Origin: Dendrolimus kikuchii
Lineage: Eukaryota > Arthropoda > Insecta > Lepidoptera > Lasiocampidae
Assembly: GCA_019925095.2 (NCBI GenBank)
Contig: CM034398.1
Location: 8,075,001 to 8,139,000 of the forward strand
Length of the DNA stretch: 64,000 bases
Direction of reading: 5' to 3'
Within the stretch, counting starts at the first letter, position 1. Each line of letters begins with the position of its first letter. The notes beneath the pieces are model-generated. The model saw only the letters and a list, made by a program, of their open reading frames with translations, was not told where the DNA came from and made no database searches. Positions 1 to 9,697 of this stretch are shown here, piece by piece. The position numbers were made by a program, and so were the translations under genes.

Positions 1-1932
1 TTCCAGCTTCTGTAACAATGGGTCCAACAACAAGTCCCAGAGAATCGGTCCTCCTATTGAGCCCTGTACACAGCCCTTATTTGTTGACCTGGTGACATGC
101 TCGCCTGCGTATCTGACCGTTATCTGTCTGTTCTGCAGGTAACTGCCCAACACCGTCTGGATATTTTTTGGGCAGTTATTTTCAAACAGTCGGATCCTAA
201 TCATTGGCCACCATGCGCTATCGAACGCTCCCTCTATGTCTAATGAAACCAACGTTACAAGTCGCTTTGCTGATAACTTTCTGCGGATATGGTTTATTAG
301 ATCATAGAGGGAGTCCTCTGTACTTCGTTGGGGCAAGAATCCGTACTGTCTGGAGCTAAATTTGGGCACCAGGTGCCACCGCAATCTTCCTATTAGCATT
401 TTCTCAAACATTTTGCCCATCACTGGCAATAGGCCAATAGGCCTATAGGACTTCGGCACGTTATAATTTTCCTTCCCAGGTTTCCTTAATATAACTACTG
501 TGGCCTTTTTCCACAGTGTCGGGAAGTGTCCTAGCTCAAGACATTTATTGGCCAGTGACAGGCAAAATTCCGGTGCTTGGAAGACTGCCTGCATACAAAT
601 GTCCGACGTCAACCCGTCTCCGCCCGGTGCCTTTTTCGGGTTGAAACTCACCGCCGCTGCCTTAAGCTCCTCCATGGTGAAAGGTGGGTCATTGTCACAA
701 TGGTCACTCTCTCCATCGATCAGATGGGCTCTAGCCCTGACAGTGCGGTGATGGCTGTTATCCGTGCTTTCGTCGTCCTTCGGGTAAAAGGTCTCTGCTA
801 GGAGGTTAGCCGATTCTCCGGGTGTCAGTACCCTGCCCTTGTCTATGAGAAGCTCGTCCTCATACCTTTTTGCGGTGCGCCCTATCACTCTGTAGACCCC
901 TTCCCACATTCCTTCCCTATCCTGCTTTTCACAGAAGTCCTTCCAGGATCTTATTTGGGCCTTCTTTGCTTCTTCCTTGTAGTGCTGCTTGGCCTGCAAA
1001 TAATCTCCTATTACCTTTTCTTTCCTGTCCCTCGCTGCCCACTTAATCCTCCTCTTCAGGGTGACCACCTCCTTTTTCATTTTGTACAGTTCCTCGGACC
1101 ACCATGGTAATTTATTCTTCCCCCCTGTTTTTATTTTTGGAATGCTATTTTCACAGGCTTCCAGAATCGCCGCAGTGAATCTTTCCACCTGTGATTCTAA
1201 GTCTTGTTTGTCTGTCAGTCTGTCTGTTTCCCTCTTTGTTATGTTGCCTTCTCTCAATAAATGTCCCAATTTTACATTAAATTGTTCCCATTTAGCTTTT
1301 CTAGTATTATAGACTCTGGTCGTACGTTTTGTCGCTATCCTAGTATCCCTTAACCCGATTCTAAATGTTATGGCGTTGTGGTCCGAGCATGTGAGGTCAG
1401 TATCCACCCTCCAACCGTCAACCCTTCCAAAGAGGTCCATACTGCAAGCGGTTATATCAACATGGCTGGTATATTCCTTATTTCCCCGAACGGTGTCAAA
1501 TGTTGGGGTGTTTCCGACATTCAAGATTTGCAGGCCAAGCTCCTCAAGGCACCCTGACATCTCACGTCCCCTCTTATCTTCATTTGGACTTCCCCACCAA
1601 GTACTCTTGGCGTTTGAATCGCCGCCGATAAGGACAGCTCTGGTTCCCACACCTACAACTGCAGATTTGAGTTGCTCCAGGTATGGCCCGATTTCCGTGC
1701 TCGGTTCCAGGTAGAATGAGATCAACGCCGTCTTCCAGGTGCCGCTGCCCACCGTCACTACCACTATATTGGTCGTCGTGTATTCTGGTCTAAGTGTCAC
1801 TTGGATGTCGCCGTTGAAGACCGCAATGGCGGCCTTATTTACCGCTCCGGTGGACGCTGCACGCTGGTAGATTCGCTTCGGTCGATAGTTGTCACCGTCA
1901 ATGGTTTTATAGCGAAAAGCCTCGACCGTCAT
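1..1932 (-). CDS. Retrotransposon ORF2: endonuclease / reverse transcriptase (partial, open at left edge)
   Basis: I read every triplet from the ATG at 1932-1930 (in-frame TAG just upstream) to position 1 and found no stop: 644 open codons. Near residues 105-125 is GGDSNAKSTWWGSP, an endonuclease signature of R1/TRAS elements, and SDHNAI near residue 182 supplies the conserved endonuclease His. Reverse-transcriptase blocks follow: SYRPIGLLPVMGKMFEKM (about 493-510), SLDIEGAFDSAWWP (about 562-575) with the first catalytic Asp, and GCVQGSIGGPILWDLL near 620-636. The YADD box would lie just left of the window. In the family this protein nicks target DNA and copies the element RNA onto it. The lack of any lesion suggests recent insertion. 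Plus-strand open frames here are antisense shadows. Confidence 0.88.
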   Translation of the reverse strand, partial: MTVEAFRYKTIDGDNYRPKRIYQRAASTGAVNKAAIAVFNGDIQVTLRPEYTTTNIVVVTVGSGTWKTALISFYLEPSTEIGPYLEQLKSAVVGVGTRAVLIGGDSNAKSTWWGSPNEDKRGREMSGCLEELGLQILNVGNTPTFDTVRGNKEYTSHVDITACSMDLFGRVDGWRVDTDLTCSDHNAITFRIGLRDTRIATKRTTRVYNTRKAKWEQFNVKLGHLLREGNITKRETDRLTDKQDLESQVERFTAAILEACENSIPKIKTGGKNKLPWWSEELYKMKKEVVTLKRRIKWAARDRKEKVIGDYLQAKQHYKEEAKKAQIRSWKDFCEKQDREGMWEGVYRVIGRTAKRYEDELLIDKGRVLTPGESANLLAETFYPKDDESTDNSHHRTVRARAHLIDGESDHCDNDPPFTMEELKAAAVSFNPKKAPGGDGLTSDICMQAVFQAPEFCLSLANKCLELGHFPTLWKKATVVILRKPGKENYNVPKSYRPIGLLPVMGKMFEKMLIGRLRWHLVPKFSSRQYGFLPQRSTEDSLYDLINHIRRKLSAKRLVTLVSLDIEGAFDSAWWPMIRIRLFENNCPKNIQTVLGSYLQNRQITVRYAGEHVTRSTNKGCVQGSIGGPILWDLLLDPLLQKLE

Positions 1933-2078
1933 CTAGAGAGGCTTTCGCTGGGAAGCTGGGTGAAGGGCCAGATACAGAAGGCAGCACTCTTGGACACGGC
2001 ACGAATTGTGAGAAGGTTCCTGTCTCTGGAGCCATAACCATCGGTAGTTTGGACCTCAGGCCCCGTTGGCGATGAGAT
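1..2078 (-). mobile_element. R1-clade (TRAS-like) non-LTR retrotransposon, 5'-truncated, continues beyond left edge
   Basis: On the minus strand the element begins near 2078, where GC-balanced sequence meets the AT-rich flank, and runs left out of the window. It carries the apurinic-type endonuclease and the first reverse-transcriptase motifs of the R1 clade. No ORF1 lies upstream, so the copy is truncated at its 5' end. The 3' end is outside the window, so the tail and target-site duplication cannot be checked. The flank shows no telomeric TTAGG repeats, the target of canonical TRAS elements. Confidence 0.85.
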
Positions 2079-2244
2079 GCAAGATTTTATATTTTTTTAT
2101 TGAGTATGTATTTTATTTTTGATATATTTTTATAAAAGAATAATTTTATCTATTTTTTTATAAAAAAATATCATTATATGTATATTTAAAAAAAATGTAA
2201 AATTTTTGAGAATAAATAAATACAGTATATAATAATAATATTTT
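2079..2244. other. AT-rich spacer, no feature seen
   Basis: Low-complexity A/T sequence between the R1-clade LINE and the first LTR. I see no coding or repeat signature. Confidence 0.5.
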
Positions 2245-2407
2245 TGTTGAAACTTTTTAGAATGTATTATTTTTCATAACTTAAATTTATATGTAATATC
2301 ATTTTTTTATTGTTTTGTTTATGTCACTTATAAGAATATTTTCTAAAGGAAAGTCAATATATTATCAAGAAGCGGATTATTTTATTATAGTTAGATTTCG
2401 CTATATT

Positions 2408-3016
2408 TACTTGGGATCTGTACTTAGTGCATCAGGGGGTATCTACCACGACGTCAAGGCCCGTATCACTGCAGCTTGGGCCAAGTGGCGTGAGGTGACA
2501 GGTGTCATTTGTGACCCCAAAATGCCGGTTAAATTAAAAGGACAGGTCTATAAATCCATCATTAGACCTGTCCTTTTGTATGGCAGTGAAGCGTGGCCTG
2601 TACTTGAGCGACACAAGCAAGAACTGCGTGTCACGGAGAAGAATATGCTGCGTTGGATGTGTGGAGTGACGCGGAAAGACCGGGTCAGGAACTCCCGCAT
2701 CCGCGGCAGTCTTCATGTCCGTGACATAGCAGACAAACTGCAAGAGTGTCGCTTACGCTGGTACGGCCACGTTTTACGGAGACCGGCTAATTATGTGGGG
2801 AACAAATGTCTAGCCAGGCCGCCTCCGCCAGGTCCCGGTCGAAGGGGAAGGCCCAAGAAATGTTGGCTTGACCTTGTGAAGGATGACATGCATGCCAATG
2901 GTCTCAAAACAGGGGATGCCGAAGACCGCGCGAAGTGGAGTAGAAAAAGTAGGAAAGCGGACCCTGGGCGTCGGAGTGAACGCTCCGAACGCAACCAGGA
3001 TTTAACGCTCGGATGA
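2408..3016 (+). pseudogene. C-terminal fragment of RTE-type reverse transcriptase polyprotein
   Basis: The frame encodes about 200 residues after the catalytic RT core. Visible family blocks are YLGSVLSASGG near the start, then YKSIIRPVLLYGSEAW, MLRWMCGVTRKDRVRN, RLRWYGHVLRR and GRRGRPKKCWLDLVKDDM. These are standard in the region downstream of the RT palm in RTE-like LINEs. The endonuclease and catalytic RT motifs are missing, so it is a dead fragment despite an uninterrupted frame. The open frame extends upstream to 2315 only because the LTR happens to be open there. Confidence 0.75.
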
Positions 3017-3026
3017 TGATGATGAT
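2408..3026 (+). mobile_element. 5'-truncated RTE-type LINE with 14-bp target-site duplication
   Basis: The insert is bounded by identical copies of gatttcgctatatt at 2394-2407 and 3027-3040. It contains the C-terminal end of a LINE polyprotein and finishes in a short (gat)n tail at about 3012-3026; short tandem repeats instead of poly(A) are typical of RTE elements. The LTR copy at 3659 preserves the empty site, proving insertion into the LTR. Confidence 0.8.
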
Positions 3027-3060
3027 GATTTCGCTATATTACATTAAAACCCGTAACATC

Positions 3061-3074
3061 TGGCGACCGTGACA
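3061..3074 (+). promoter_or_regulatory. Primer-binding site of the LTR element
   Basis: TGGCGACCGTGACA starts two bases after the LTR end. TGG pairs with a tRNA CCA terminus, and the rest resembles the 3' end of an insect tRNA-Arg (from memory, not checked). Confidence 0.55.
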
Positions 3075-3658
3075 AATATGGATTCATTACGCACTACATA
3101 AATTATCAACCACTGATGGATCTGAGGACTTGTGTGATGTGAACGGGACCAGCTTTTCGATGTATCTCTACGTATCTAATGGCCGCCGTTTGCTACATAA
3201 TTAAAAGTTTTCTGAAAGATCGAAAAGATAAGAACACAACAATTACATTTAATCAGATGTTGAGGCCAGAAGATTTCGATCAAATTGAGAAGCTAAAAAG
3301 GCTTTAACATAGAACCATACATTGAGATGACAAAAGAAAAATTCTAAATTGGAAACAGAACCTATTTAGTTGAAGAAAAAATATCAGAAGGTGAAACATA
3401 ATGGAACATACTAAATACTACAGCAACCTTTTCCCTTGGTGGGGAGGACTTTGGGAACGGATGGATTCCCTAGAGTTGCATGCGTCAAAACTCAGAATGG
3501 GGAACGTATAAAGGCAAATCAAAACGTACAGTCTATGGAACTTGTAAGAGTTAAGAGTATAGATGACTACAAAATTTGCGACACGCTCCGGTCGGGCAGT
3601 TAGAGTACCAAAACGTTTCGAGTAATATTGCGCGTTCGCATTGCCGGGGCCCGAAGTG

Positions 3659-3838
3659 TGTTGAAACTTTTTAGAATGTATTATTTTTCACAATTTAAAT
3701 TATATGTAATATCATTTCTTTATTGTTCCGTTTATGTCACTTGTAAGAAAATTTTCTAAAGGAAAGTCTATATATTATCAAGAAGCGAATTACTATTTTA
3801 TTTTAGTTAGATTTCGCTATGTTACATTAAAACCCGTA
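3659..3838 (+). repeat. 3' LTR (uninterrupted copy)
   Basis: Direct repeat of the 2245 LTR without the LINE. It shows ...agatttcgctatgttacatt... where the first copy carries the insertion. It ends at cccgta, lacking the last three bases of the 5' LTR. Confidence 0.65.
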
Positions 3839-4036
3839 CGATTTTATGTATTATAAATTTATTAGCGAAAACGGTAAATAAATAAAATTCGCTTCTGTAC
3901 ATTGACTTGCCTTTACAAAATTTTCTTACAAGTGACATAAACAAAAAACAAAGAAATGATATTACATATAAACTTAAATTATGAAAAATAATACATTCTT
4001 AAAAGTTTCAACACACTCCGGGCCCCGGCAATGCGT
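3838..4036 (-). repeat. Inverted copy of the LTR and adjoining internal end
   Basis: The reverse complement of 4013-3895 matches the LTR start (TGTTGAAACTTTTAAGAATG), and 4014-4036 matches the internal stretch gcattgccggggcccg found just before the 3' LTR at 3648. Two internal-end-plus-LTR units therefore face each other, forming an inverted repeat centred near 3840-3890. The inner part of this copy has diverged. Confidence 0.65.
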
Positions 4037-6110
4037 ACGCGCAACATCAGGTGCACTGTTCAACCCAAGCGCGTCCACAATATGGATCCTCTCGAACTCT
4101 AGGCTTTGGATTGCTCTAACGTATTCATCATTCTATCTCGCTCATATGAACTTTGTGCAAGCCATCGACTGTCTTTTTTTTATTTATTCCAATAAGATTC
4201 ATGCTCTTAAACAATTTCAAAAACTTAATTTTCTTTTTGGAACTCGTTCTTCATTTCATACTATGTACTAAGGTCCCAGTAAAGCTTTCTTACTTTACTA
4301 ATTCTGATCGAAGTCTTCTGGACACAACGTCTGTTTAAAATGTAATTGTTGTGTACTTATTTCCTCGATCTTTCAGAAAAGCTCATTTCAATGTGTGAAA
4401 ACGGCGACCATTATAATAAATAAAATATATTTTAATGATAGTCGCCATGTTGGACATTATTTGTCTCAACACGTAGTCGTTAAAGAGTCTACCATCACAA
4501 TAAAGATAAAGCCTGTTTTCGATGCGTCCGCTAAAGATAAAAATGGTTTTTCCTTAAACCTATTGTCAAATTATGAATAACAATTTAATATTCAAAGATG
4601 TTAGTAATAAAAAGATGCTTTTGTGTATGTCTGTTTATATGTATGTGTGTGTGTGTTGGGGGGTGTATTTATTTATATTCGAGTATGCATGAGATTGTGT
4701 GCGTGCGCGTAATGTCTGTGTAGGCGTAAGAGATCAAAGTAACTACTTTCAAATGACGGTCAGTAAAACGACGACAGTTCGATTGTTTGAAGACCAGATT
4801 TTGCCTACGCTTTGTTTCAAATTCTTCCACAGTATTTTTAGTTACAAAAGTGTGTTCTTTCAAAACTATAATAGTTCGTATAAATAGTTTGCGGACATTC
4901 AGGACTTTGCATTCATGATAAAGGGAGTCAGTCTGCGTAGAATAATCTAAGCTTAAAAGTCGTGCACTTTAATAGCGATCTTGTGCACGTTCAAGAAATA
5001 TAAAATGAGTTGGTGCTGCTGAACCCCAAGCGGTATTGCAATAGCATAGTATTGATTCTGCTACGGCAATATATACTTTAACCCCCAGTTTCTATATTTT
5101 ACCAACGGTTGTCTGTAATAGTAACTGATTGATTTTGAAGCTACCAATAACCGATGGTTGAGAGGGCTATACGAGCGTTTCACAAGCTCATTGACAATTA
5201 GTAATACTGTCGGTTATCAGTAACTAAATCCCTCCCAAGCGTTTTGCTACGTAATTGTGTTCGTAGTACACGCAACTTAATTCAATGAGTTGAGGTATAA
5301 GTACAAAATAAATAAATTTTCAAAAGAAGAGATCTTTTGGGATATACGATTGTCATTAAAAATGAAGATTTCAATCAATCTGCTTTAAAAATACTTATAA
5401 TTACAGAGCCATTTTATATGAATGTTGCATTAACAAAACGCAGTAATGTAAACAACATATAAACTTTTTAAATAACGATTGTTCCAATGTCATTGGATTT
5501 GTTGCAAAAAAAGATGAAACAGTGTTGCCACTTCAGAATTTTTTCGATAGTTTTAGTGATTTGTGGTTTTTGATCGCAATTTTTTTTAAATGAGTTTAAG
5601 ACTAAAACAACTGTCTTTATGGTCCAGAGTCAAATGACGAAAACTTTGTGGGAACCTTGTCCGATTTTTTGTTTTCATTCAATTGTTTTAGGGAACTTTT
5701 TGTAATGCTACTGCTTATTTTGGGATAATGTTATAGTTATTCACCGTTTCACACAGATGTAACGATGGATTTAATGCGTTATTTGAAGTGATGTTGTTAT
5801 TTATTATTAATGACGTTAAATATTGACAGTTAGTAAGTACTAATACGTTATCTATTAATAATGTTATATTCATTGACAGTGTTATTTTTAACGCTATATT
5901 TAAGACGCATTAGGTCACAGTCTATAACTATAACGTTATCGCAGGTGAAGCTCAAGAATAACAAAAAACTGTAGTCTAATAAATTTCGAACCTTTGAACT
6001 TATTATTAGAAAGGTGGCATTAACCATATAAGTTTTATCTATGCCGATAACAACTGAGAACGGAGAACTTTGTTGTTGTTTTAAATATTTGTCGACGAAA
6101 ATTAAGAAAA
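4037..6110. other. Unassigned AT-rich DNA
   Basis: No coding exon or known repeat recognised. It includes a short TG-rich microsatellite near 4640-4660 and a loosely inverted stretch around 5095-5225 that could be an eroded MITE. Small open frames here show no domain. Confidence 0.4.
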
Positions 6111-6204
6111 TTATTAAAATGACGAATATAACCAAAGTGATTAAAATAACGAAAATGATGAAAATAACCACACTGACGAAAATGACCAAACTGACAAAAA
6201 ATAT
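6111..6204. repeat. Imperfect minisatellite, left half (interrupted by BEL/Pao element)
   Basis: Repeated units of about 9 bp resembling aaaatgacc/aaaataacg. The array resumes at 9889 on the other side of the BEL/Pao insertion. Bases 6200-6204 (aatat) are the left target-site duplication. Confidence 0.7.
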
Positions 6205-6394
6205 TGTTCAGTTTCTAATTACATTTATTTAGTGCCAGTCTTGTCTTCACAAGACTAGATGTCGCCACCGTCGAATTGCATCGCGGTATGGTTTACATTT
6301 TTTGCATGACCATACTTGTACTATTAATTTAATAAATTGTCTACGATCTTTCGGGTGTTTTATTTGCAAACCCTGGCTTTGACATCTTTGGACA
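6205..6394 (+). repeat. 5' LTR of BEL/Pao element
   Basis: 190 bp. The first roughly 146 bp match the 3' LTR exactly by eye; all differences fall in the last 45 bp. Confidence 0.9.
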
Positions 6395-6687
6395 GGGTCC
6401 CTCAGAGTCGGATCGCTTTTTGAAGCAAATTGTTGGTACCTATTGTATTGAAATATTAAGTGTTGTGTAGTGATGTGTTCTAAGTGATGTGACAGCAGCA
6501 CCATCTGGCGGACAATTAAGGAACTAATCGGTAGTATACAGAACTGAAACTGTGAGTACTCTTTAATTTTTAGTGCAGAAATAGACTTGTGAAATTTTAA
6601 AGTGTAGATTAGGACTTAGAATAATTCGCGAAAAAACGACGAGACGGGGAACCTATGCCCAATTTTAGAACTGTGTACTTGTTCTCA

Positions 6688-6912
6688 AACACTTAGAAAA
6701 ATTTCACCCTCAATTGGACTTAGAAAAATTGGCATCACTTGGGACTTGAAAATTTCAAATAATTTTGAACTTTGAAAATTTTAAATTGATTTATACTTAC
6801 AAAAAACGATTGCGTAAATTGGACCTTACAAATATCGATCGATTTGGACTTAGAAAATTTTTGATTGATTGTGACTTTGAAAATTTGAATTAATTCGAAC
6901 TTAGAGAAGGTA
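6688..6912 (+). repeat. Degenerate ~26-bp tandem repeats in the BEL/Pao leader
   Basis: About eight to nine units of 25-28 bp, each starting with a form of gacttagaaaatt, fill the leader just before the gag start codon. Examples begin near 6717, 6744, 6829-6850 and 6870. Whether they act in packaging or translation cannot be judged from sequence. Confidence 0.7.
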
Positions 6913-6926
6913 TTACTTGGTATTAA

Positions 6927-9236
6927 ATGGCAAAAATGGAAGCAGAGTTAAGAGTAATGGATGACTTGAAAAATCAAATAGAAAAAGGGAGATATAATTT
7001 TAATAAATCGCCAAAAGATAGACTTACGGAGTCATACGTCATTGCGAGATTAGAAGGTTTAGAAGAATTAATAGCCAGATTTTCTAAAAGACATGAAAGT
7101 ATTATTAGTACATACGAAACAGAATTTTTAGAGAATTATACAAAAAGGGAAACATTTGAAAATGGCTATGAAAATTATTTGCTTTATAAAGGAGAATTGA
7201 AAGCTACCTTACAGTCCATGAAACCTGCTACATCATTTAGTACAGATTCTAGTTGTTTAAAAGTCCATACGGAATCAGTCGCGAGATTACCTAGGATATC
7301 TATACCTATCTTTTCTGGAGGTTACACAGAATGGTCGACTTTTAAGGATTTATTCGTCTCCTTAGTACACAATAACGCTGCTCTGGATGATGTTCAACGC
7401 TTGCACTACCTGAAGACACAGCTAAAGGGAGAAGCTGAACAATTACTTCGACATGTTCCAACTACTCAGGCTAATTACAATAAATGTTGGGAATTGTTGC
7501 AAAAGCGATATGACAACAAACGATATATGTTAAATTGTACCCTCAAACGTTTGTTTAGTCAGCGTAACATGAATAGTGAATCTTCTCAGTCTCTCAAAGA
7601 CCTCTTAGATACCACATCCGATTGTATTCAAGAATTATCTAATTTGGGTGTCAAGGATTATGGCGATTTGATTATTGTTTACATTGTTAGTCTAAAATTG
7701 GATGCCCAAACGCGTAAACAATGGGAACTACATGTAAATACATTGTCCGAAGAGTTACCATCGTTTACACAATTTAAAGAGTTTTTAGAGCCTCGATATC
7801 GCGCGTTAGAGTTTGTAGAGCCGAGTAAAATTAAATTTAATGTTCCAAAATCTTACCCAAATAATAATCTTAATGTATTACACAACACCGAATCGGAATT
7901 AATATGTCCTCACTGCACTGAAAACCATAGATTATTTTCATGTCAAGATTTCACTAAAGAAAATGTACCAAGTCGTAGAGAGATAGTCAAATCTCTAAAA
8001 CTTTGTTTTAATTGTCTTGGTAATAATCACACCAATAATTTTTGTAGAGTACCAACAAGATGCCGGATATGTAAATCCAAACACCATACTCTTCTCCATG
8101 GTCCAGCCAGCGCGTTAACCGTAGCCGTTGCTACCAACTCTACGGATAACGAACAACACCCGGAACCGTCTTTACTTACGGATGAGACCACATACATTAC
8201 AAACCATTTTGTGACTGGTAACTCACAAACTTTGTTACCTACTGCTTTAATTCGAGTACAGTCACAGAATGGAGATTCCCAGATATTAAGAGCTTTGATT
8301 GACCAAGGGTCTCAGGCATCCTTTATATCTGAGGCGGCAGTTCAATTGTTGAAATTGAAAAAAAGTGTCGCTAGTAGTACTATTTCAGGCTTAGGTGGAA
8401 TTCAAAGTGGCTTAACCACAAATTCTATGGTTAAGGTTAATATGCAGTCACTATGTGATCCAACCTTTAAATTGCAAGTAACTGCTCACGTGTTGAATAC
8501 AGTTACCTCCGTTCTTCCAGAGAGGAAATTTAGACTTCCTTCGTGGACAGAATTACGACATCTTAATCTTGCCGATCCACAATACAATGCACCCAACAAG
8601 ATAGATATCTTATTAGGAGCCGAGGTATATTGTAGTATTCTAAAGGTGGGGCTCGTTAAAAGTCCTACAGGTATGATTATTGCGCAGGATACTCACCTCG
8701 GATGGGTATTGTCCGGTCAAGTAAATGATTACCATGACAAGGATCAAACGGCTCATAATGTCATTTTAAACCTGCATGCTCAGGTACATGATAATGTTTT
8801 GTTACATATACAAACACAAGCTGTAGCGATGAAAGATCTGGGGGATATAAGTGCTAAGAACAAATACGAAAATGTGTGTATTAACAATTTAACGACAGGC
8901 GGTCTAAGTAACATGTATAAGGAAACTGGAATAGATCACATTGTTAAAGTTCAAGGCCTGCCCTGGAATCTCCGGAGAGACGCATCTGATTGTATTGTCA
9001 AGTTATCATCCAATTCTTCCGTAAAAAATACAAAACCTAAAACATTTTCGATAATTCGCTGTTTTTATAATTTCTTAGGGAAGATAACTTCACGACTCGC
9101 TATGACAATTTTTTTAATTGCAAAATTTGGTTGGAACTATAGAGTTAGAAAAAGAAAGACAGATCAAGTAATTATTTTGCGCTATAAAAACTCTTTAATG
9201 CAGTGCCCAATATTAAAAATCGTACACACCCGGTAG
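6927..9236 (+). CDS. BEL/Pao Gag-protease polyprotein (pol deleted)
   Basis: Intact 769-residue frame. Residues 1-110 are a charged N-terminal region. The BEL/Pao gag core (DUF1759 type) begins at RLPRISIPIFSGGYTEW (about 120-136). Zinc-knuckle Cys/His clusters follow at 327-339, 360-373 (C-x2-C-x4-H-x4-C) and 379-387. A retropepsin active site reads LIDQGSQASF with DQGS at 459-462, where Asp-Gln-Gly-Ser is usual in this superfamily. Conserved GAEVYCSIL and LGWVLSGQV segments end the protease region near 580-605. Beyond about residue 655 the protein joins directly to eroded late-pol-like sequence, so the RT palm, RNase H and integrase are gone. The ATG at 6927 is the first in frame after the leader repeats. 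It would form particle shells and cleave itself but cannot reverse transcribe. Confidence 0.88.
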   Translation: MAKMEAELRVMDDLKNQIEKGRYNFNKSPKDRLTESYVIARLEGLEELIARFSKRHESIISTYETEFLENYTKRETFENGYENYLLYKGELKATLQSMKPATSFSTDSSCLKVHTESVARLPRISIPIFSGGYTEWSTFKDLFVSLVHNNAALDDVQRLHYLKTQLKGEAEQLLRHVPTTQANYNKCWELLQKRYDNKRYMLNCTLKRLFSQRNMNSESSQSLKDLLDTTSDCIQELSNLGVKDYGDLIIVYIVSLKLDAQTRKQWELHVNTLSEELPSFTQFKEFLEPRYRALEFVEPSKIKFNVPKSYPNNNLNVLHNTESELICPHCTENHRLFSCQDFTKENVPSRREIVKSLKLCFNCLGNNHTNNFCRVPTRCRICKSKHHTLLHGPASALTVAVATNSTDNEQHPEPSLLTDETTYITNHFVTGNSQTLLPTALIRVQSQNGDSQILRALIDQGSQASFISEAAVQLLKLKKSVASSTISGLGGIQSGLTTNSMVKVNMQSLCDPTFKLQVTAHVLNTVTSVLPERKFRLPSWTELRHLNLADPQYNAPNKIDILLGAEVYCSILKVGLVKSPTGMIIAQDTHLGWVLSGQVNDYHDKDQTAHNVILNLHAQVHDNVLLHIQTQAVAMKDLGDISAKNKYENVCINNLTTGGLSNMYKETGIDHIVKVQGLPWNLRRDASDCIVKLSSNSSVKNTKPKTFSIIRCFYNFLGKITSRLAMTIFLIAKFGWNYRVRKRKTDQVIILRYKNSLMQCPILKIVHTR

Positions 9237-9697
9237 TCTATTGAAGGCTATGTTTTATTTTACTTTGTGAATATGTTATGGTATTTTTTGTTAATATTCG
9301 TTTTTTATAATTTCATGTTTTTTACTTATCATTTAAGTTTTAAGAAATTAGTCACTATGAAGACTTTGTGATTTCTTTACTGCCGTTTGAAGGTTATATT
9401 TTTTTTTTTTATAGGTTATTAAACATGTGTTCGATTTTTTTTAAATTACTATTCTTTGTTTTGTACTTTTATTTATGTGCTTATCATATGGTCAACTAGT
9501 TATTAGATATTACATTTTTTTTTTTAATCTTATCTTTGTTATGAATGCTACTGCGTCAAAAGCTTAACATGTAATTCTGTGCACAATTCACTTCAGTTAT
9601 CGGTATACAGTCCACGATTTCTAAATTGTATGAGCTTTATCGTTGGTTTAGAAGTTAATGTAATTTGAAGGACTATACTAGTCCTTGGCCGGTGGTA
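9237..9697 (+). other. 3' untranslated part of BEL/Pao element
   Basis: T-rich non-coding sequence between the stop codon and the 3' LTR. No pol remnant was recognised by eye. Confidence 0.6.

Larger units (their letters stand above)
2245..3058 (+). repeat. 5' LTR, split by a LINE insertion
   Basis: The LTR consists of 2245-2407 plus 3041-3058 (181 bp in all), begins TGTTG and ends AACA. The break at 2407/3041 is filled by an RTE-type LINE. The uninterrupted copy at 3659-3838 shows the pre-insertion sequence across this junction. Confidence 0.7.
2245..3838 (+). mobile_element. Degenerate LTR retrotransposon with short LTRs, non-coding interior
   Basis: Two direct copies of a roughly 180-bp sequence starting TGTTGAAAC lie at 2245-3058 (interrupted) and 3659-3838. 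The 5' copy ends in ACA and is followed two bases later by a TGGCGACCGTGAC primer-binding site. The interior (3075-3658) has no recognisable gag or pol frame, so this is a deletion derivative or relic. A polypurine tract before the 3' LTR is not obvious. LTR order, primer-binding site and TG...CA ends support the call; the superfamily is uncertain. Confidence 0.65.

Noticed and set aside
500..2037. Plus-strand open frames at 500-751, 1061-1312, 1370-1714 and 1801-2037
   Set aside because: They lie antisense to the continuous 644-codon LINE ORF2 on the minus strand and show no domain.
5848..6232. Overlapping frames on both strands near 5.85-6.23 kb
   Set aside because: Largely produced by the imperfect aaaatgacc minisatellite and AT-rich flank.
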